Source: Azolla caroliniana
Taxonomy: Eukaryota; Polypodiophyta
Direction of reading: 5' to 3'
DNA: 64,000 nt
Assembly (NCBI GenBank): GCA_043228905.1
Contig: JBHGNT010000010.1
Location: 17,856,001 to 17,920,000, forward strand
The notes under the pieces were generated by a model that was not told the DNA's origin, made no database searches, and was given only the letters and a program-made list of their open reading frames with translations. Numbering within the stretch: the first letter of the stretch is position 1; every line of letters begins with the position of its first letter. The position numbers were made by a program, and so were the translations under genes. This document shows positions 25,201 to 39,038 of this stretch, piece after piece.

Positions 25201-27249
25201 TTCCACTATAATTGGTAGAGATATCACTTACTTTAAAGGAGATACCTTTTTCCTCAACCAATGTTATGTCATGGAGATCCACGATTTAATGAATTAGTGT
25301 TGATTATCTCAAACAATAAATTGTAGATTGTTAAAGTGAACGCAACAAAAAAGCCACACAACATAAAAAAACGCCCCATACAATGCTCTATTGGTGCATG
25401 TTCTTGAAACTACAAATGCGAACGATCATCAAAGTTCACGGATAAAAAAGCCATCGTTACAGTCACAGGCTTGATGGGGGCTTAAAAGTATAAAAAAAGA
25501 ACGGAGGAAATATTCTAAAGTAGTTTATATGCTCGTTAGTTCTATTGATAATGTAAGAGGGACATGAAAGAAACATTGGTCCGTATATTCTTTCAAATTC
25601 AATTTGATATTGAATGCACACCAATGATGTGAAATGGTTGCAATGTGTTGATTGATTGATGAAATCATGCTTCTTGGTGGATAATGATACCATACACATT
25701 ATCCACATTGCAATCATACGGTTGTGCAAGGCATCTCAAGGCCTGAGGTAGATGGCCAAATTATTTGACAAACCCCGAGTCGACGGTAGAAATCACCCAT
25801 AGTTTATGTATAATGTATTGAGAGCATGCCATGTATAAATACTTGAATGAGCGCATGTGCAATGAAACTGGGAATTCTTACACTTTGTTTTTTAGAATGC
25901 AATGGACTCGTTGCATGGACCTTTGGATTATTAAACATAAATTCACGAAAGGCATATTACGACTAAAAAATTAGACTGTATGATCTAAAACCTAGAAACA
26001 TGAAGGCTTTTTAGGATGAACACAACATAAGACTCGTGGATTGAATGGAACCACCCATGAGCTTAATGTAAACTTGTGAGTTTATATACAAAATTGGTGA
26101 GGATATCTCAAACCTTTATATGACATATAAATGCAATGATTACAAATCATGCTTTATAATGTATATATTGCCATTCAAATATAAGTGGTTGATCAATTAC
26201 TTAATATTGGTTTGCCTGACCTTGTACGATTCTCTACATGGAATATGAAATCTAGGTATAATGTTTGTAACATTCTAGTTTAGGTCACAACAATCCAATT
26301 TAATCCTCAGATTGATAGGCAACGGTGGCATGCTTATATATTACTTTACACTTAACATTCACAACACCTAAAAAAAGTTCACAATGTGATTAAAATTTGA
26401 GCTTCTTTTGCTAAATGTTGCTATGTCTACATGTTTTATAACAAACTCAACATAAAAAAGTAGTAAAAATGAAATTTTGCTTTTGGATCTACAATTTTAA
26501 TACGGAAAGGTTCGTATTATAAGTTATAACTTATAACATTGCCAAATAGCACCACATTAAGAGTACCTTGAGCAACCCATGATATTTTCATGGACTTGAT
26601 TAAAATTTTATGCATGAGTATATAATATTTATGCATGGGATGGAAATAATATAATTTTAATGCCGTGTTCATATCAACTTGGTTAACAACATATGCTCTT
26701 AGTATAACCTTTTGCATGAAGCAATAATATATAAAAATAACGTCACTTTCATACCAATGACTTTTGAGGGTTGACATGTCAATTATAGGAACCCCCCTCA
26801 ATCAATGATACACATTCATAGCACATATGGACAACATACAATTTGCACATGCATAATTAGAGAGCTCAATGTTGCGATGCATATTACGTAATATATGTAG
26901 GTCACCCCAATGAGTTAGAATATTGTTCGCTCGACAATCCAAAGTTAACTAGTTCATCAATCTAGAAGTGAGAGTGTCCAATGCTATCCAAACTCAATGG
27001 TTCCAACACGATAGAACATGAATGTGATGTGTCAGGCGACTCTCTATATCATGCTATTAGAGGGATCTTGAGGTTACACGGTAAGTTTTAGCAATGTTTA
27101 GACAAGAAAAAGGGAATCATTGAACATAGGATCAAATTTTCAAACTTGCTTTGCAACAAACACTAACAAGACAACCCAACAATATATGGATACAAGATTC
27201 CTTGCTATAAATTTGGGTTATTTTCTCATAACAAGAAAGGAGTACATAT

Positions 27250-27450
27250 GGATTGATCAACGACTAGGTATGGAAACGGGAAATTGATCGATGATTAGAC
27301 ATGGAAGGTGGATTGATTGATGACTAGATGAATTGGGAAGCCAGATTGATCGATGACTAGAAGAAGTGGGAATGCAGATTGATCAACGACCAGGTATGGA
27401 AAGCGAGAATTGATCGATGAGTGGACAAAGTAGGAATGAAACCTCGATTG
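27250..27450. repeat. degenerate ~32-bp tandem repeat
   Basis: Six or seven units opening with GATTGATCAACGACTAGG or variants (GATTGATCGATGACTAG). Units are 30-36 bp and differ at many positions. No gene is implied. Confidence 0.75.
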
Positions 27451-27715
27451 ATTGGGTGGATAAGGCGAAAAGGCGAAAATATGGTCAGGACGAACTGGAC
27501 ATGGAAATGGAGAGATCGAATAAGTAAGTGAAAGAAGTTTTTCTTACTTATTCTTTGTGGGGGCAGGGGGGGGGATGTATTATCTTGAGGATTTGTCTGA
27601 GGCTTTCGCATGGATATTAATAAATTTTTTCAATGATAACTTAAGAGCTCTTCTTACTTAACTTTACATACTAAATTAACTCTAAAGCTTAAAAACAAAA
27701 AATTAATGTCTTTCC

Positions 27716-28412
27716 TAGGGATCGACAACGGCTCGACTCAAGCCTAAACCGTTTGGCTTAACCGGCTTAGCGACTCGGTTTAGGCTTGAGCCTGCCTTAA
27801 CGGTTTGAGCTCGGCTCGGCTTGAGCCGTTTAAGTTATTTAATTAGTAATTACTATAGTTTATTACTAAAGTCTAAGTTCTAAGTTCTAAGTAGTCACGA
27901 GTCTAAGTTCTAACTCAAGTCTTAGTAGTGGTGACTCAATTCTAAGTTCTAAGTTCTAAAGAGTCACGAGTCTATTGTGTGCACATAGAATCCAGAGTGA
28001 CGACTTAGGTAATAGGACTCTCGACACAGACAATGAGCAGTCCATCGACCCAGACAGTGCATTTCTCATTTTATGTTTTCTTGTTGTTTTTCTCTAAGCC
28101 TTGTAACCATTCTACGTTTGGAGCATATTGGAGGGGGATTGTTCAATGATAAATTGTAACGGAATTGTGTGATGAAGTTCAATGATAAATTGTAATAGAA
28201 TTGTGTTATGAAGTTCAATATTCAATGGAAGAGTATTGTTGTTTTCTCCCAAACCGGTTTCCAAGCCGTTTCCCAAGCCGGTTCATAAACCTGTTTAGGG
28301 ATCGGTTTGGTTTGGTTCATGTTTGAAAACCCCTAAACGGTTTAGGCTTAGCCGGTTTGTCTTGGATAAGGACAAACCGGCTAAGCCTAAACCGAACCGT
28401 TGCCGATCCCTA
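27716..28412. mobile_element. non-autonomous TIR element abutting the UMP-CMP kinase promoter
   Basis: The left end reads TAGGGATCGACAACGG and the right end CCGTTGCCGATCCCTA, a 16-bp inverted repeat with one mismatch. The sub-terminal regions are rich in CGGTTTAGGCTTAG/CCGGTTTGG motifs in both orientations, and the centre has CTAAGTTCTAAG repeats. No coding capacity. Related termini occur at 38554-39038 and in decayed form at 15382. I do not see a clean target duplication, so the superfamily is uncertain (hAT-like is only a guess). Confidence 0.65.
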
Positions 28413-28418
28413 TAAATT
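28411..28418 (+). promoter_or_regulatory. TATA-like box at the transposon edge
   Basis: TATAAATT lies at the exact right end of the TIR element and about 30 bp before a plausible transcription start near 28440, upstream of the kinase leader exon. Position and sequence fit a core promoter; use is inferred. Confidence 0.4.
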
Positions 28419-28439
28419 CCTACCTACATAGTCTGTACA

Positions 28440-29425
28440 CAGACAGAAATGCCTCTGTTTTAGTGGGCGAAGATTTGTGCAGCAAAAAAGAAGAAGAAGA
28501 AGAAGAAGAAGAAGAAGAAGAAGAATAGAAAAACAGAAAAACACAGGAGAACAAATTAGTAAAAAAGCCAAAAAGGAAAACAAAAAAGAAGAAGACCCCC
28601 ATCTTCTTTTTATTCTTCTTCTTCTTCTTCCTCATTGCACACATCAGATCCTCAGATATTCGCCCACCAGGTAAAGAAGCAAATCTTAGCTTCTCGTGCA
28701 CTAAGCTAAAGCTTTCATTCTTGTGTCTGCTCCTCCTCCTCCCGCTTCTGTAATTGTTGTTCGAGATCTAAGCAATGCATTGTGGGTCTTGTTAATGATA
28801 AGCAATGCAATTCTGGGGCTCGTTAATGCTTTTGTTTTTCTTTAAAAATGCTTCTATTTTGCTATGCTTGATCTGTTATGGAAGTAATTCTCTCTTTCTC
28901 ATCGATTTTTTATTTCTTAATGCAGAAGAAACAAATCCCATTTTTCACGGCATTTTTCAGGTACCCATTTTCAAATATTGATGAATTTATTTATTTTACT
29001 CTAGATCTGTGTTACATTTGAACTTTAGTCACGATGTATTGAATCAATTTCGATGATCCAATCATCAAGGAACTTTAATCAGATCTGGATCAAAAGCTCA
29101 ATACACACACGTACATACATACATATAAACATTGCTACGATACATCTTATAGCTAGATTTGGAGAAAGTTTGGGTTTTGATATTCCCTAGATATCTAGAT
29201 GGACACCAAAATATCCGATAGTTTGAGAGGACCCTAATAAGAGTCAGATCTCCTGCGTGTGAACATTAGTTTTATGTACATATACATACATACATACGTG
29301 TTTGCATAGTCATCCATCAAATTTGGATTAAATGATCTCTTGAGCTAAGTCTATTTGTAAATTGGGAGGCATTTCTGTTTATCATAGCAAGGAGAAAAGC
29401 TATTGTGGTTTGTGTGCTCTAGCCA
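28440..29425 (+). other. 5' leader of the UMP-CMP kinase gene with two UTR introns
   Basis: A leader exon (about 28440-28670, containing (AAG)n at 28488-28525) ends at CCACCAG|GTAAAG. A small exon 28926-28960 is bounded by AATGCAG and CAG|GTACCC. The coding leader resumes at 29398 after ATCATAG. No coding start upstream of 29426 is in frame with the kinase. Splice sites are predicted from sequence only. Confidence 0.5.
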
Positions 29426-31042
<1,617 letters not shown>

Positions 31043-32586
31043 TGTTTTAGGTAATTTCTTTATTTAATTTCATTGTTAATAAGATTGTTTTCTTTGTGTC
31101 CTAATTTTGTTTTAATAATTACTTAGTTTTTTTCGATACTTATCGCTAAAATGCTTTTAAACATTTGTCTACTGTTACAGGGATTAAAACCCCTGTTTTT
31201 TTGCGTGTGGTCATGCTCTAATGAGAATGCAATTTCTTCATTTGTTCTTTATGTCAGCACTATTCTCATGGGACTTCGACAATAACGTCATTCTACGTCC
31301 AGACCCTCAATGGAGCATTAATGATCAAATAATAGCAAGCCATGTTTCTTGTATTGAATTATCAGATATGCTCTGTTGTTTCATCCTGATACTACAATCC
31401 ATTCTTTCACATTTAAAGGTATATAATTCCTGGTACTAATCTCCTCAATCCAATCCACAATTTTCTATTTTTGAAACCTATTTTTTCCGAATTGACAATG
31501 TCTTTCTTAATCATTAATCCAAAGCTTATTCAATATGTTCACTCTGATGAAGCTGACATTTTTGCTAAGATTGCTGGAAATGTATTTTCTATCCATATTC
31601 TAATGATAGTCCATCCTACTTGTGAAGTGTGTCACACAAGTTATGTTCCTTCATATGATCTTGTTATGGTATAGTTTTATGGACATATTTTACATTAGAG
31701 ACTGATTGATTTTATAGATACGTATAATTTTTCCTCAAATTCAACTATCTCCATCTTTGTCCAGACTTGTTTACAGTTTTATGGGAGAACTAAATGTATA
31801 ATTTCTTTGTTATAACTTTTGAGTTGCCAGATTAATGTAATCACTTAGAATATTAACCATGGAAATTGAGTAAGTGCATATGGTCAAATATGTGCCTGTC
31901 ATTGAAATAAACTCTAGAATCATTTATAAAAAAAAAGATCATAAAGTTATGGTTGGAAATACTTAGACTCAAACATGTGTTCATAAATAGTTGAACTATC
32001 TGATAGATTTCATAAATAGGCGAATTTGACAATCTTTAGTACAAAAGTATGAAAATTTCCCCAAGAAATTAAGTAATATTAAGAAAGTTGCCACCATAAA
32101 TAAAACTTGGGATGAAATCTTTGTGCTCAATTTTTGATGCCATAAAATAAACTTTGGAACACTTCCAAATTATGACATATCTTCTTAAGGGTAATTGCAT
32201 GCCAAGTTGTTTGTCAATAGGAAGTGAAGGCTGATAATTGATAGATCTGTTATAGATGTACACACATGTTATATATATGGAAGGAGATCCCTACTTCATT
32301 GCCAAAGGTCTACAACTCTTGCATGAATTTAACATCGTTTTATGGCTTTGTGATCACATGCATATAAATACAAGCAATAGACATTTGCCTAATGCATATA
32401 TTTGCATGGCATACAATCACAAGTGCACTGCAAACGTTTGCCCAATACATCTACTTTGGATTGCAAATAATTTATACACTATGCAAATAGTGATACAAGT
32501 TATAAACATGTATATATACAAGTGAAGAAACCCTCATGAGCATCACAATGAAGCTTTAATAAAGAGCATTATGGCTTCGATTCTAT
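31043..32586. other. convergent intergenic region
   Basis: Lies between the 3' ends of the UMP-CMP kinase gene (+) and the DnaJ-type zinc-finger gene (-), so it should hold both 3' UTRs and terminators. Short open frames at 31221-31439 and 31471-31674 have no features I recognise. No gene is claimed. Confidence 0.5.
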
Positions 32587-35500
32587 CTATTCTCCTCTCG
32601 GTCCCCAACCTCCAGTTTTGGTAGGTTTGTACAACCAACTATTAGCAAGTCCAGTCGAATTGCATTTTAGGCAAAGTTCTCGACCTCTACCACCACAAGT
32701 TGCACACTTTTCTAATGGGTTCCCTGTAAATAGCCCACCTGTAAAAAAACCATGCTCTCTCTCTCTCTCTCAAGATGAACATCCATAGTGATAATTCCCA
32801 CATTATGTCTTTCATATTTCTAATGTATACAGTTACTCCATATCTACCATTAAACATGATTCCGATTATTGTGCAACCCCACTACCTTAAAAACTGGACT
32901 ATGATTTCCATGTCATTCTTCAGCCCATTCTGCACATATTAGCTAAAGATCCACCGTCTAGGCACCAAATAACAAGAAGACAAAACTTGCTGTATTTCAG
33001 ATAAATATTTCCAAATGTTAGGTGCAATAGGCATTGAATGAATTGATATATATATTGATTGAAGAATACAAATAGAACACGTGCCTAATGTCAACCCTTT
33101 CCTCTTGAGGGTTGACCCTAAAGCAAGGCCCTCAATTATCACTCTCCAAACACACACCTTGCATCGAAACAGAAATTGAGAATAACAATTGCATTGCAAC
33201 ATTTTCCACTGAACCATGAAAGTGAGCTACGGAATGATGATATAACATATGAAGACCCGATGACAATCTTGTACCACCCGTTGAACACCAATCTACCCAA
33301 GGTTGATGATCTGTCTTCATAGGCAAACATCCTTGCAACAATGCTATACTTCGCAAGTTTAATTTGGTGGAATACATAATCATATTTCAGTATCATCGAA
33401 CTCTTAACAATTTTCTATATCAACTATATTGCCCACTTCAACCACCTCTAACTAAAACAAACAATTAAATTGAGATCTCAAATATTCCTTTTTGTTACCA
33501 ATGTAATAATCGAGAAGAAACAAGTAATTCTTTTTGTAATGAATTAAATTGCTCTTGACTATTTGATGGCGCCCATTCAAAATACGTCAAAGCTTTTTGC
33601 CAAGATCCTACTCGTTCGGAGAGGTGGGATAATACTGTCACCTTGGAAATCCTCCAACCAACTCCTTAATATATACAAAATGTTGAACTTCAACAGGACT
33701 GCATCCATTGAGGAATTGCCACTATGACGCCTTAATGTTTTCGCATGCCCTAATCCTTCTTTCTCAATAAAATGTTATATCATATATATCCATGGTTGCT
33801 CTTGTCAATAAATATCTTGCAAAAACGAAAAAAACAAGCCATCAAATGCATACCCAAATTCAGTATTGCCAAACCACCTAGCCGCTTAGGAATAACCAAA
33901 AGATCCCATCAAATCCATGTAATTCTCATATTTTCCTTCTTTCCCCATGATATAAACTGAAGGGGTTGTAAAATCTCTTGTTGCGCCTTCTTAGTCCAAG
34001 AAATGGTAAAAAACTAGAAGCATGGGTTCCAAAGTACATTGCGCCACTTTGAGTTACACATGAAATGTCCATGATTGAGACTGCCAATACCAATCCACTC
34101 AATTAATTGAGAATTTGCAACATCAACTCCCAATGAATAACCTAAATGTTGAAAATTTGTACCCCTTAATCACTAAACCCTGCCATCCCAAACATCGTCA
34201 ATTGGTCTCAGTATAAGAGATAAATAAGAGTTTTTTCCAATTTATATGCAACCCTAAAGAAGGCAAACTAATCCCAAACTTGCATACTCTTCCTTTTGAG
34301 GCATTTAAAACATGAAGGAATCATCCATAAAAGCTTGCTTACATCACTAGCTGTCCTCCAAATGGCGGTCATAGATCCACGATATCATCATCAATTGTAA
34401 GATTTGATAACATTGCCAACAAAGGATGTGTAGCAATGACAAATAGTGAACGACCAAGATGACATCCTTGTTGTAGTGAACTAGTGAGTGGAATTTGTGG
34501 AATGATTCCACCATTAACCATAACACAAGATGTTCATTTTAGCCCAGCAAGAAATATAAGCGACGATATGCAAGGTCCGAAACTTATGCTATGCATCACT
34601 CCGGAGACAAAGGACCAATTGACATGATCAAGGAAAAGCTCAAGTAATTGACCTCTCAATATTCAATTTATAAGGGCTGAAATGGACAGAAATGAAAGCA
34701 CATGTATATCTTTATTCTGGTTACACAGATCTTCATGGACAAAACAAATTCTAATTTGAAGTTGTATTCTCTTTCTTGCAAGACAGGATGTTCAATATTT
34801 GGATGTGCATGTATGGACAGGAGAAACATCAGCCAGATTAGAATCCCTTCACACAAATGGAGATCAGTCTAACAATCTACCTTGTCATTGAAAGCCACAA
34901 AGGCACGAAAGATGGGCAGTGTGTACACGGCATGTGAACAGATTCACGGCCATGTGGGTATAACAATCAATTTATTATCACTTAGTACTACTCATGTTCC
35001 CAACTGTACATGTGAAGAAATGATGAAAAGAGCTCAATTTGTGGTCCCAACCATAGTATGAACCATATGTACCATACATGTAGTCGCATTCACGTAAGAA
35101 AAACACCCTCAAAGAATGATAAATACCATACTTTTGGATTAACTATTTATTATGAGGTAAATAAGCCTTAAAAATGGAAAAAAAGGGGAAAAAACAAAAA
35201 AAACACAAGAATGTTTGAATAACATTCGCATCCGTTTTCCAATGTAGGAAAACGAATGTTATGCTAGACGAACACGAATTTTACGTACTATGGGACTCCC
35301 AACTGTACTTGTGAAGAAATGATGAAAAGTGGACAGTGTGTACACAGTGTGAACAGATTCACGGCCATTTGGCTGACTAGTGATTCTAGCTTAATGCAGA
35401 TGAGTATCACAATTGATTCATTATCACTTAGTACTGCTCCTGGTCCCAACTTTACATGTGAAGAAATGATGAAAAGAGCTCAATTTGCTAGATATTATCC

Positions 35501-38409
35501 TTTTCAAGGAATTTCCTAATGAAAAACCACAGATTCTAACCGCAAATACTGCATTTTGGATTGCCTTTAAATTTTTTCTGTAGGATCTAAAATACTTTAA
35601 GATACAATCCTCCTCTATGAGAGAAAATGAACACAAGAAACATTCACATCAAAATCAGCGCACTAGAAGGCTTTTATTTGCCCTCCTGCTTGATATCTTA
35701 CCTGGTGCTTGTACAACGAGAATCTCCAGCTGCTTAATGCATAATATTTGGGAGATGTCCAAAGCTCAGTTACACAACTGGTTTTAGTTTTTCATTTGGT
35801 TTTGCCTTTAAAAATCCCCAGCTTACACGATGGGGAGAGTGTTTTGTAACAATTGTTGGTCCCCATGGATTAGGACCCCCCATAGACAGTAAATATCATT
35901 GCCATATCTCTCTAATGTATGCAACAGATTCAGAAACACTGAGATACATAGTGGGCTGCTACATTTCAAAAAGAGAATTCCTGACATATCATGCTTTTGG
36001 GTTAGACAAGGCTGATTCCTTTGGAGTTCTATGCCTGGATATTGCTAAATGTACTAATGAGAGGAAAGTGTTGCGTATTAATGACGTGAATGCAAGGATT
36101 GCACATCAAAATCACAGATTTCTCACTAGAGCCATCAAATAAAAATATTTGCATAGCAATAATCCCAAATGGAAACAACGCTCAGACACTAGTGCCATAA
36201 GACTATACATACTAGAAAAAAATGATGCCTTAGATCAAATACAAGTGTTTGGGAGCCAGAGCTATATCCCTAACTTCAGATCACATGTCTATACATGTGG
36301 AAGCCAAACCAATGTATGCTTCAGATTAATCATATATCCTTTAGCGTTTGCTTTGTTTTGTGGATGAGAATGAAATTTATCTTCATACACAGTTCTCATT
36401 TACATCACATAAGCATGTATTTGTTTTGTTTTGTTTTCCCTCTACTCTACTCACATCAAAGTGTTGATGGAAACAGGTTGTGTAGGTCACTATGATATTA
36501 CAAATATGAACATACACAGATATATAAAATATGCATATGATTACATAGATATACACACATAAGTGTGTATATTGTATCAAAATTTAATGTATAACCCACT
36601 CACCTTGCTTTCCTCTCCCTTTGCAAGCGGCACAAAGCTACAAAGAAGAAGAGAGGACATGAATAAGCTTAAATGAAGTGAATTGCAATTTATTGATTGA
36701 AGATGAGATGTTGATGTTGATGATGATGATGAAAGATAGATGACCATGGTAGATTATGATGCATAATGACTATGAATGACAATGAAGCATGGGAAAGCAT
36801 TTTTACATTATTTCCCACACCCAGGCAGCCCTTGCATTTCTGAGGTTTCTGCAACCAGAAAAGCCAAAAGGGAAGAAAACAATAAAAATAATGAAATGTG
36901 CCACAAAGGTAAAACTATATATTATGATCACTAAGCAAAAAATAAAATAAAAGCATATCCATTTTCATCATCACATCCATCATCCATTCATCCATCATCC
37001 ATTCATCCATCATCCATCATCCATCATCCATCATCCATCATCCATCATCCATCATCCATCATCCATCATCCATCATCCATCATCCATCATCCATCATCCA
37101 TCATCCATCATCCATCATCCATTCATCCATCATCCATTCATCCATCATCCATTCATCCATCATCCATCATCCATCCTCCATCCTCCATCCTCCATCCTCC
37201 ATCCTCCATCCTCCATCCTCCATCCTCCATCCTCCATCCTCCATCATCCATCATCCATCATCCATTCATCCATTCATCCATCATCCATCATCCATCATCC
37301 ATTCATCCATTCATCCATTCATCCATCCTCCATCCTCCATCCTCCATCCTCCATCCTCCATCCTCCATCATCCATCATCCATCGTCCATCATCCATCGTC
37401 CATCATCCATCGTCCATCATCCATCGTCCATCATCCATCGTCCATTCCTCCATCGTCCATTCCTCCATCGTCCATTCCTCCATCGTCCATCGTCCATCGT
37501 CCATCGTCCATTCGTCCATCGTCCATCGTCCATCGTCCATTCATCCATCATCCATCATCCATCATCCATCCATCCATCCATCCATCCATTCATCCATCAT
37601 CCATCATCCATCATCCATCATCCATCATCCATCATCCATCATCCATCATCCATTCATCCATCCTCCATCCTCCATCCTCCATCATCCATCATCCATCATC
37701 CATCATCCATCATCCATCATCCATCATCCATCATCCATCGTCCATTCCTCCATCGTCCATTCCTCCATCGTCCATCGTCCATTCGTCCATCGTCCATCGT
37801 CCATCGTCCATCGTCCATCGTCCATCGTCCATTCATCCATCATCCATCATCCATTCATCCATTCATCCATCATCCATCCATCCATCCATCCATTCATCCA
37901 TTCATCCATTCATCCATCATCCATCATCCATCATCCATCATCCATCATCCATCATCCATCATCCATCATCCATTCATCCATTCATCCATTCATCCATCAT
38001 CTATTCATTCATCATCCATTCATCCATTCATCCATAATCCCTCACCAATGGGGCAGATTCCTTTCTCTTCTTCTTCTTCCATTCATCCATTCATCCATTC
38101 ATCCATTCATCCATTCATCCATCATCCATAATCCCTCACCAATGGGGCAGATTCCTTTCTCTTCTTCTTCACATGATTGATGGATGCCTCATGCAACCAA
38201 CATTCATCCTCATCCACTGTAATCCTTTCCTCATCTACTTCCATCAAACATCAATCAAAATTCACTCAAGTTAAGAAAAGGCATACCAGGTTAGCTCGTG
38301 CGGACCGAAGGAGGAGAGGGGAGAGGAGCTGAAGGGCTACAACGGAGGCGATGGCGGTGCTCCCGAGCCAAGCAGGGGATGCTGCCTCTGTCACACGCTG
38401 AGGTTCCAT
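32587..38409 (-). CDS. small DnaJ-type zinc-finger protein, four coding exons
   Basis: Exons on the minus strand are 38409-38287, 36848-36807, 36637-36604 and 32738-32587, joining in frame to 116 residues. Donors are CTG|GTATGC, AAT|GTAAAA and CAAG|GTGAGT; acceptors are GTTGCAG, TTTGTAG and TTTACAG. The N-terminal 41 residues ([24 protein letters not shown]) look like a plastid or mitochondrial targeting region or a membrane anchor. Then follow four CxxCxGxG-type motifs: [24 protein letters not shown] and CLKCNSTG, the last with serine in place of glycine. They form two pairs with three residues between members, as in the DnaJ cysteine-rich domain and plant LQY1/BSD2-like proteins. It ends GGWGPRGE. 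There is no J-domain. Such proteins act as thiol-dependent chaperones in plastids; that role is inferred. Intron 1 (1438 bp) and intron 3 (3865 bp) are filled with repeats. Confidence 0.82.
32935..34660 (-). mobile_element. decayed LINE ORF2, copy 3, in an intron
   Basis: Broken minus-strand frames encode LINE reverse transcriptase and zf-RVT. Recognisable pieces are [33 protein letters not shown] (the RQG.PLSP.LF block), FMDDS in place of the F/YADD catalytic motif near 34318-34331, [18 protein letters not shown], and [18 protein letters not shown] with [12 protein letters not shown]. The same family as copies 1 and 2: DNA around 33400-33550 aligns with 720-960. It lies in the third intron of the DnaJ-type gene, in the same orientation. 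Many stops and shifts show it is dead. Confidence 0.75.
34915..35490. repeat. local duplication flanking a TIR element
   Basis: A block with GTGTACAC, GAACAGATTCACGGCCAT, TTATCACTTAGTACT and GAAGAAATGATGAAAAGAG occurs at about 34920-35040 and again at about 35338-35490. A partial third copy (CCCAACTGTACTTGTGAAG) is at 35296-35337. The short TIR element at 35051 sits between them. Confidence 0.75.
35051..35293 (+). mobile_element. short TIR element, copy 3
   Basis: Starts CCATAGTATGAACCATATG and ends TTTACGTACTATGG. About 90 percent identical by eye to copy 2 at 24927-25200 in the right half. It lies in intron 3 of the DnaJ-type gene. Confidence 0.75.
36980..38170. repeat. heptamer minisatellite with homogenised variant blocks, in an intron
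   Basis: More than 1 kb of tandem ATCATCC heptamers with single-position variants ATCCTCC and ATCGTCC, an 8-bp form ATTCATCC and a 4-bp form ATCC. Variants cluster in blocks. A block with CGTCCATTCCTCCATCG recurs about 300 bp later (near 37438 and 37738), as does the ATCC run (near 37562 and 37870). This indicates a higher-order unit of about 300 bp. The right edge has two copies of a non-repeat segment AATCCCTCACCAATGGGG at about 38034 and 38130. The array occupies most of intron 1 of the DnaJ-type gene. Confidence 0.9.
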
Positions 38410-38553
38410 TGGAACCTTCTTCGCTCCCTATCCTTTTCTTCTCCCACAATTTGGATTGCAGAGCAAAACTATTTCCTCAGATACCCACCAAGCTTTTCGT
38501 TATTCCGCCGAATGCCCCTACCCGTCATGCACATTAAATTTTATATCCATCTC

Positions 38554-39038
38554 TAGCAATCGGCAACGGTTTGAACCGCGAAACCGCCGCTTAACAACGG
38601 GTTTAAACGGTTTGGTTTGGTTTGGTTCAGGGTCAGGTTTTTTGTAAATGGTTCGGTTTTGGTTCAGTTCAGTTTGGGGGTTTACCTATTTGGTTCGAGC
38701 CTTTATCGGTTTAAATGGTTTCAAAACCATAGTTCCAATGGTTTTAAAAAATTAACATTTACAATTTCTAAAATTAAAATGTGAAATTCTTTTGAATTTT
38801 GACGTAACTTGAAAAACCAAAACTGAACCCCGAAACCATGGTTTTAATGGTTTAAAGGTTTGAAAATCTCTAAAACTGTTTGGTTTGAGCGTGATTTTTT
38901 TTTTTGTAACGGTTCAGTCTAAACAGTTTCATGTTTTGGTTCAGTTTAGTTTAACTTTTAATTTTTTTTTAAACGGTTCAGTTTTTTAGGGTTTGAGTTT
39001 GACACTCTCAAACTGAACCAGAGCATTGCCGATTGTTA
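38554..39038. mobile_element. non-autonomous TIR element upstream of the DnaJ-type gene
   Basis: The left end TAGCAATCGGCAACGG and right end ATTGCCGATTGTTA are inverted repeats related to those of the 27716-28412 element. The interior is rich in GGTTTGGTTTGGTTCAG and AACTGAACC motifs. It begins about 145 bp upstream of the DnaJ-type start codon. No coding capacity and no certain target duplication. Confidence 0.6.

Larger units (their letters stand above)
22213..27715. other. intergenic stretch with an inverted TIR-element pair, no recognisable gene
   Basis: About 5.5 kb of AT-rich sequence with no convincing gene. Recognisable content is the inverted pair of short elements at 24368-25200 and the 32-bp-type repeat at 27250-27450. 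Confidence 0.5.

Noticed and set aside
31221-31674. Two short open frames after the UMP-CMP kinase as extra exons
   Set aside because: The kinase already ends at a proper stop with the expected length, and these frames match nothing I recognise.
36980-38170. CRISPR-like array
   Set aside because: No spacers; it is a continuous heptamer satellite in a plant intron.
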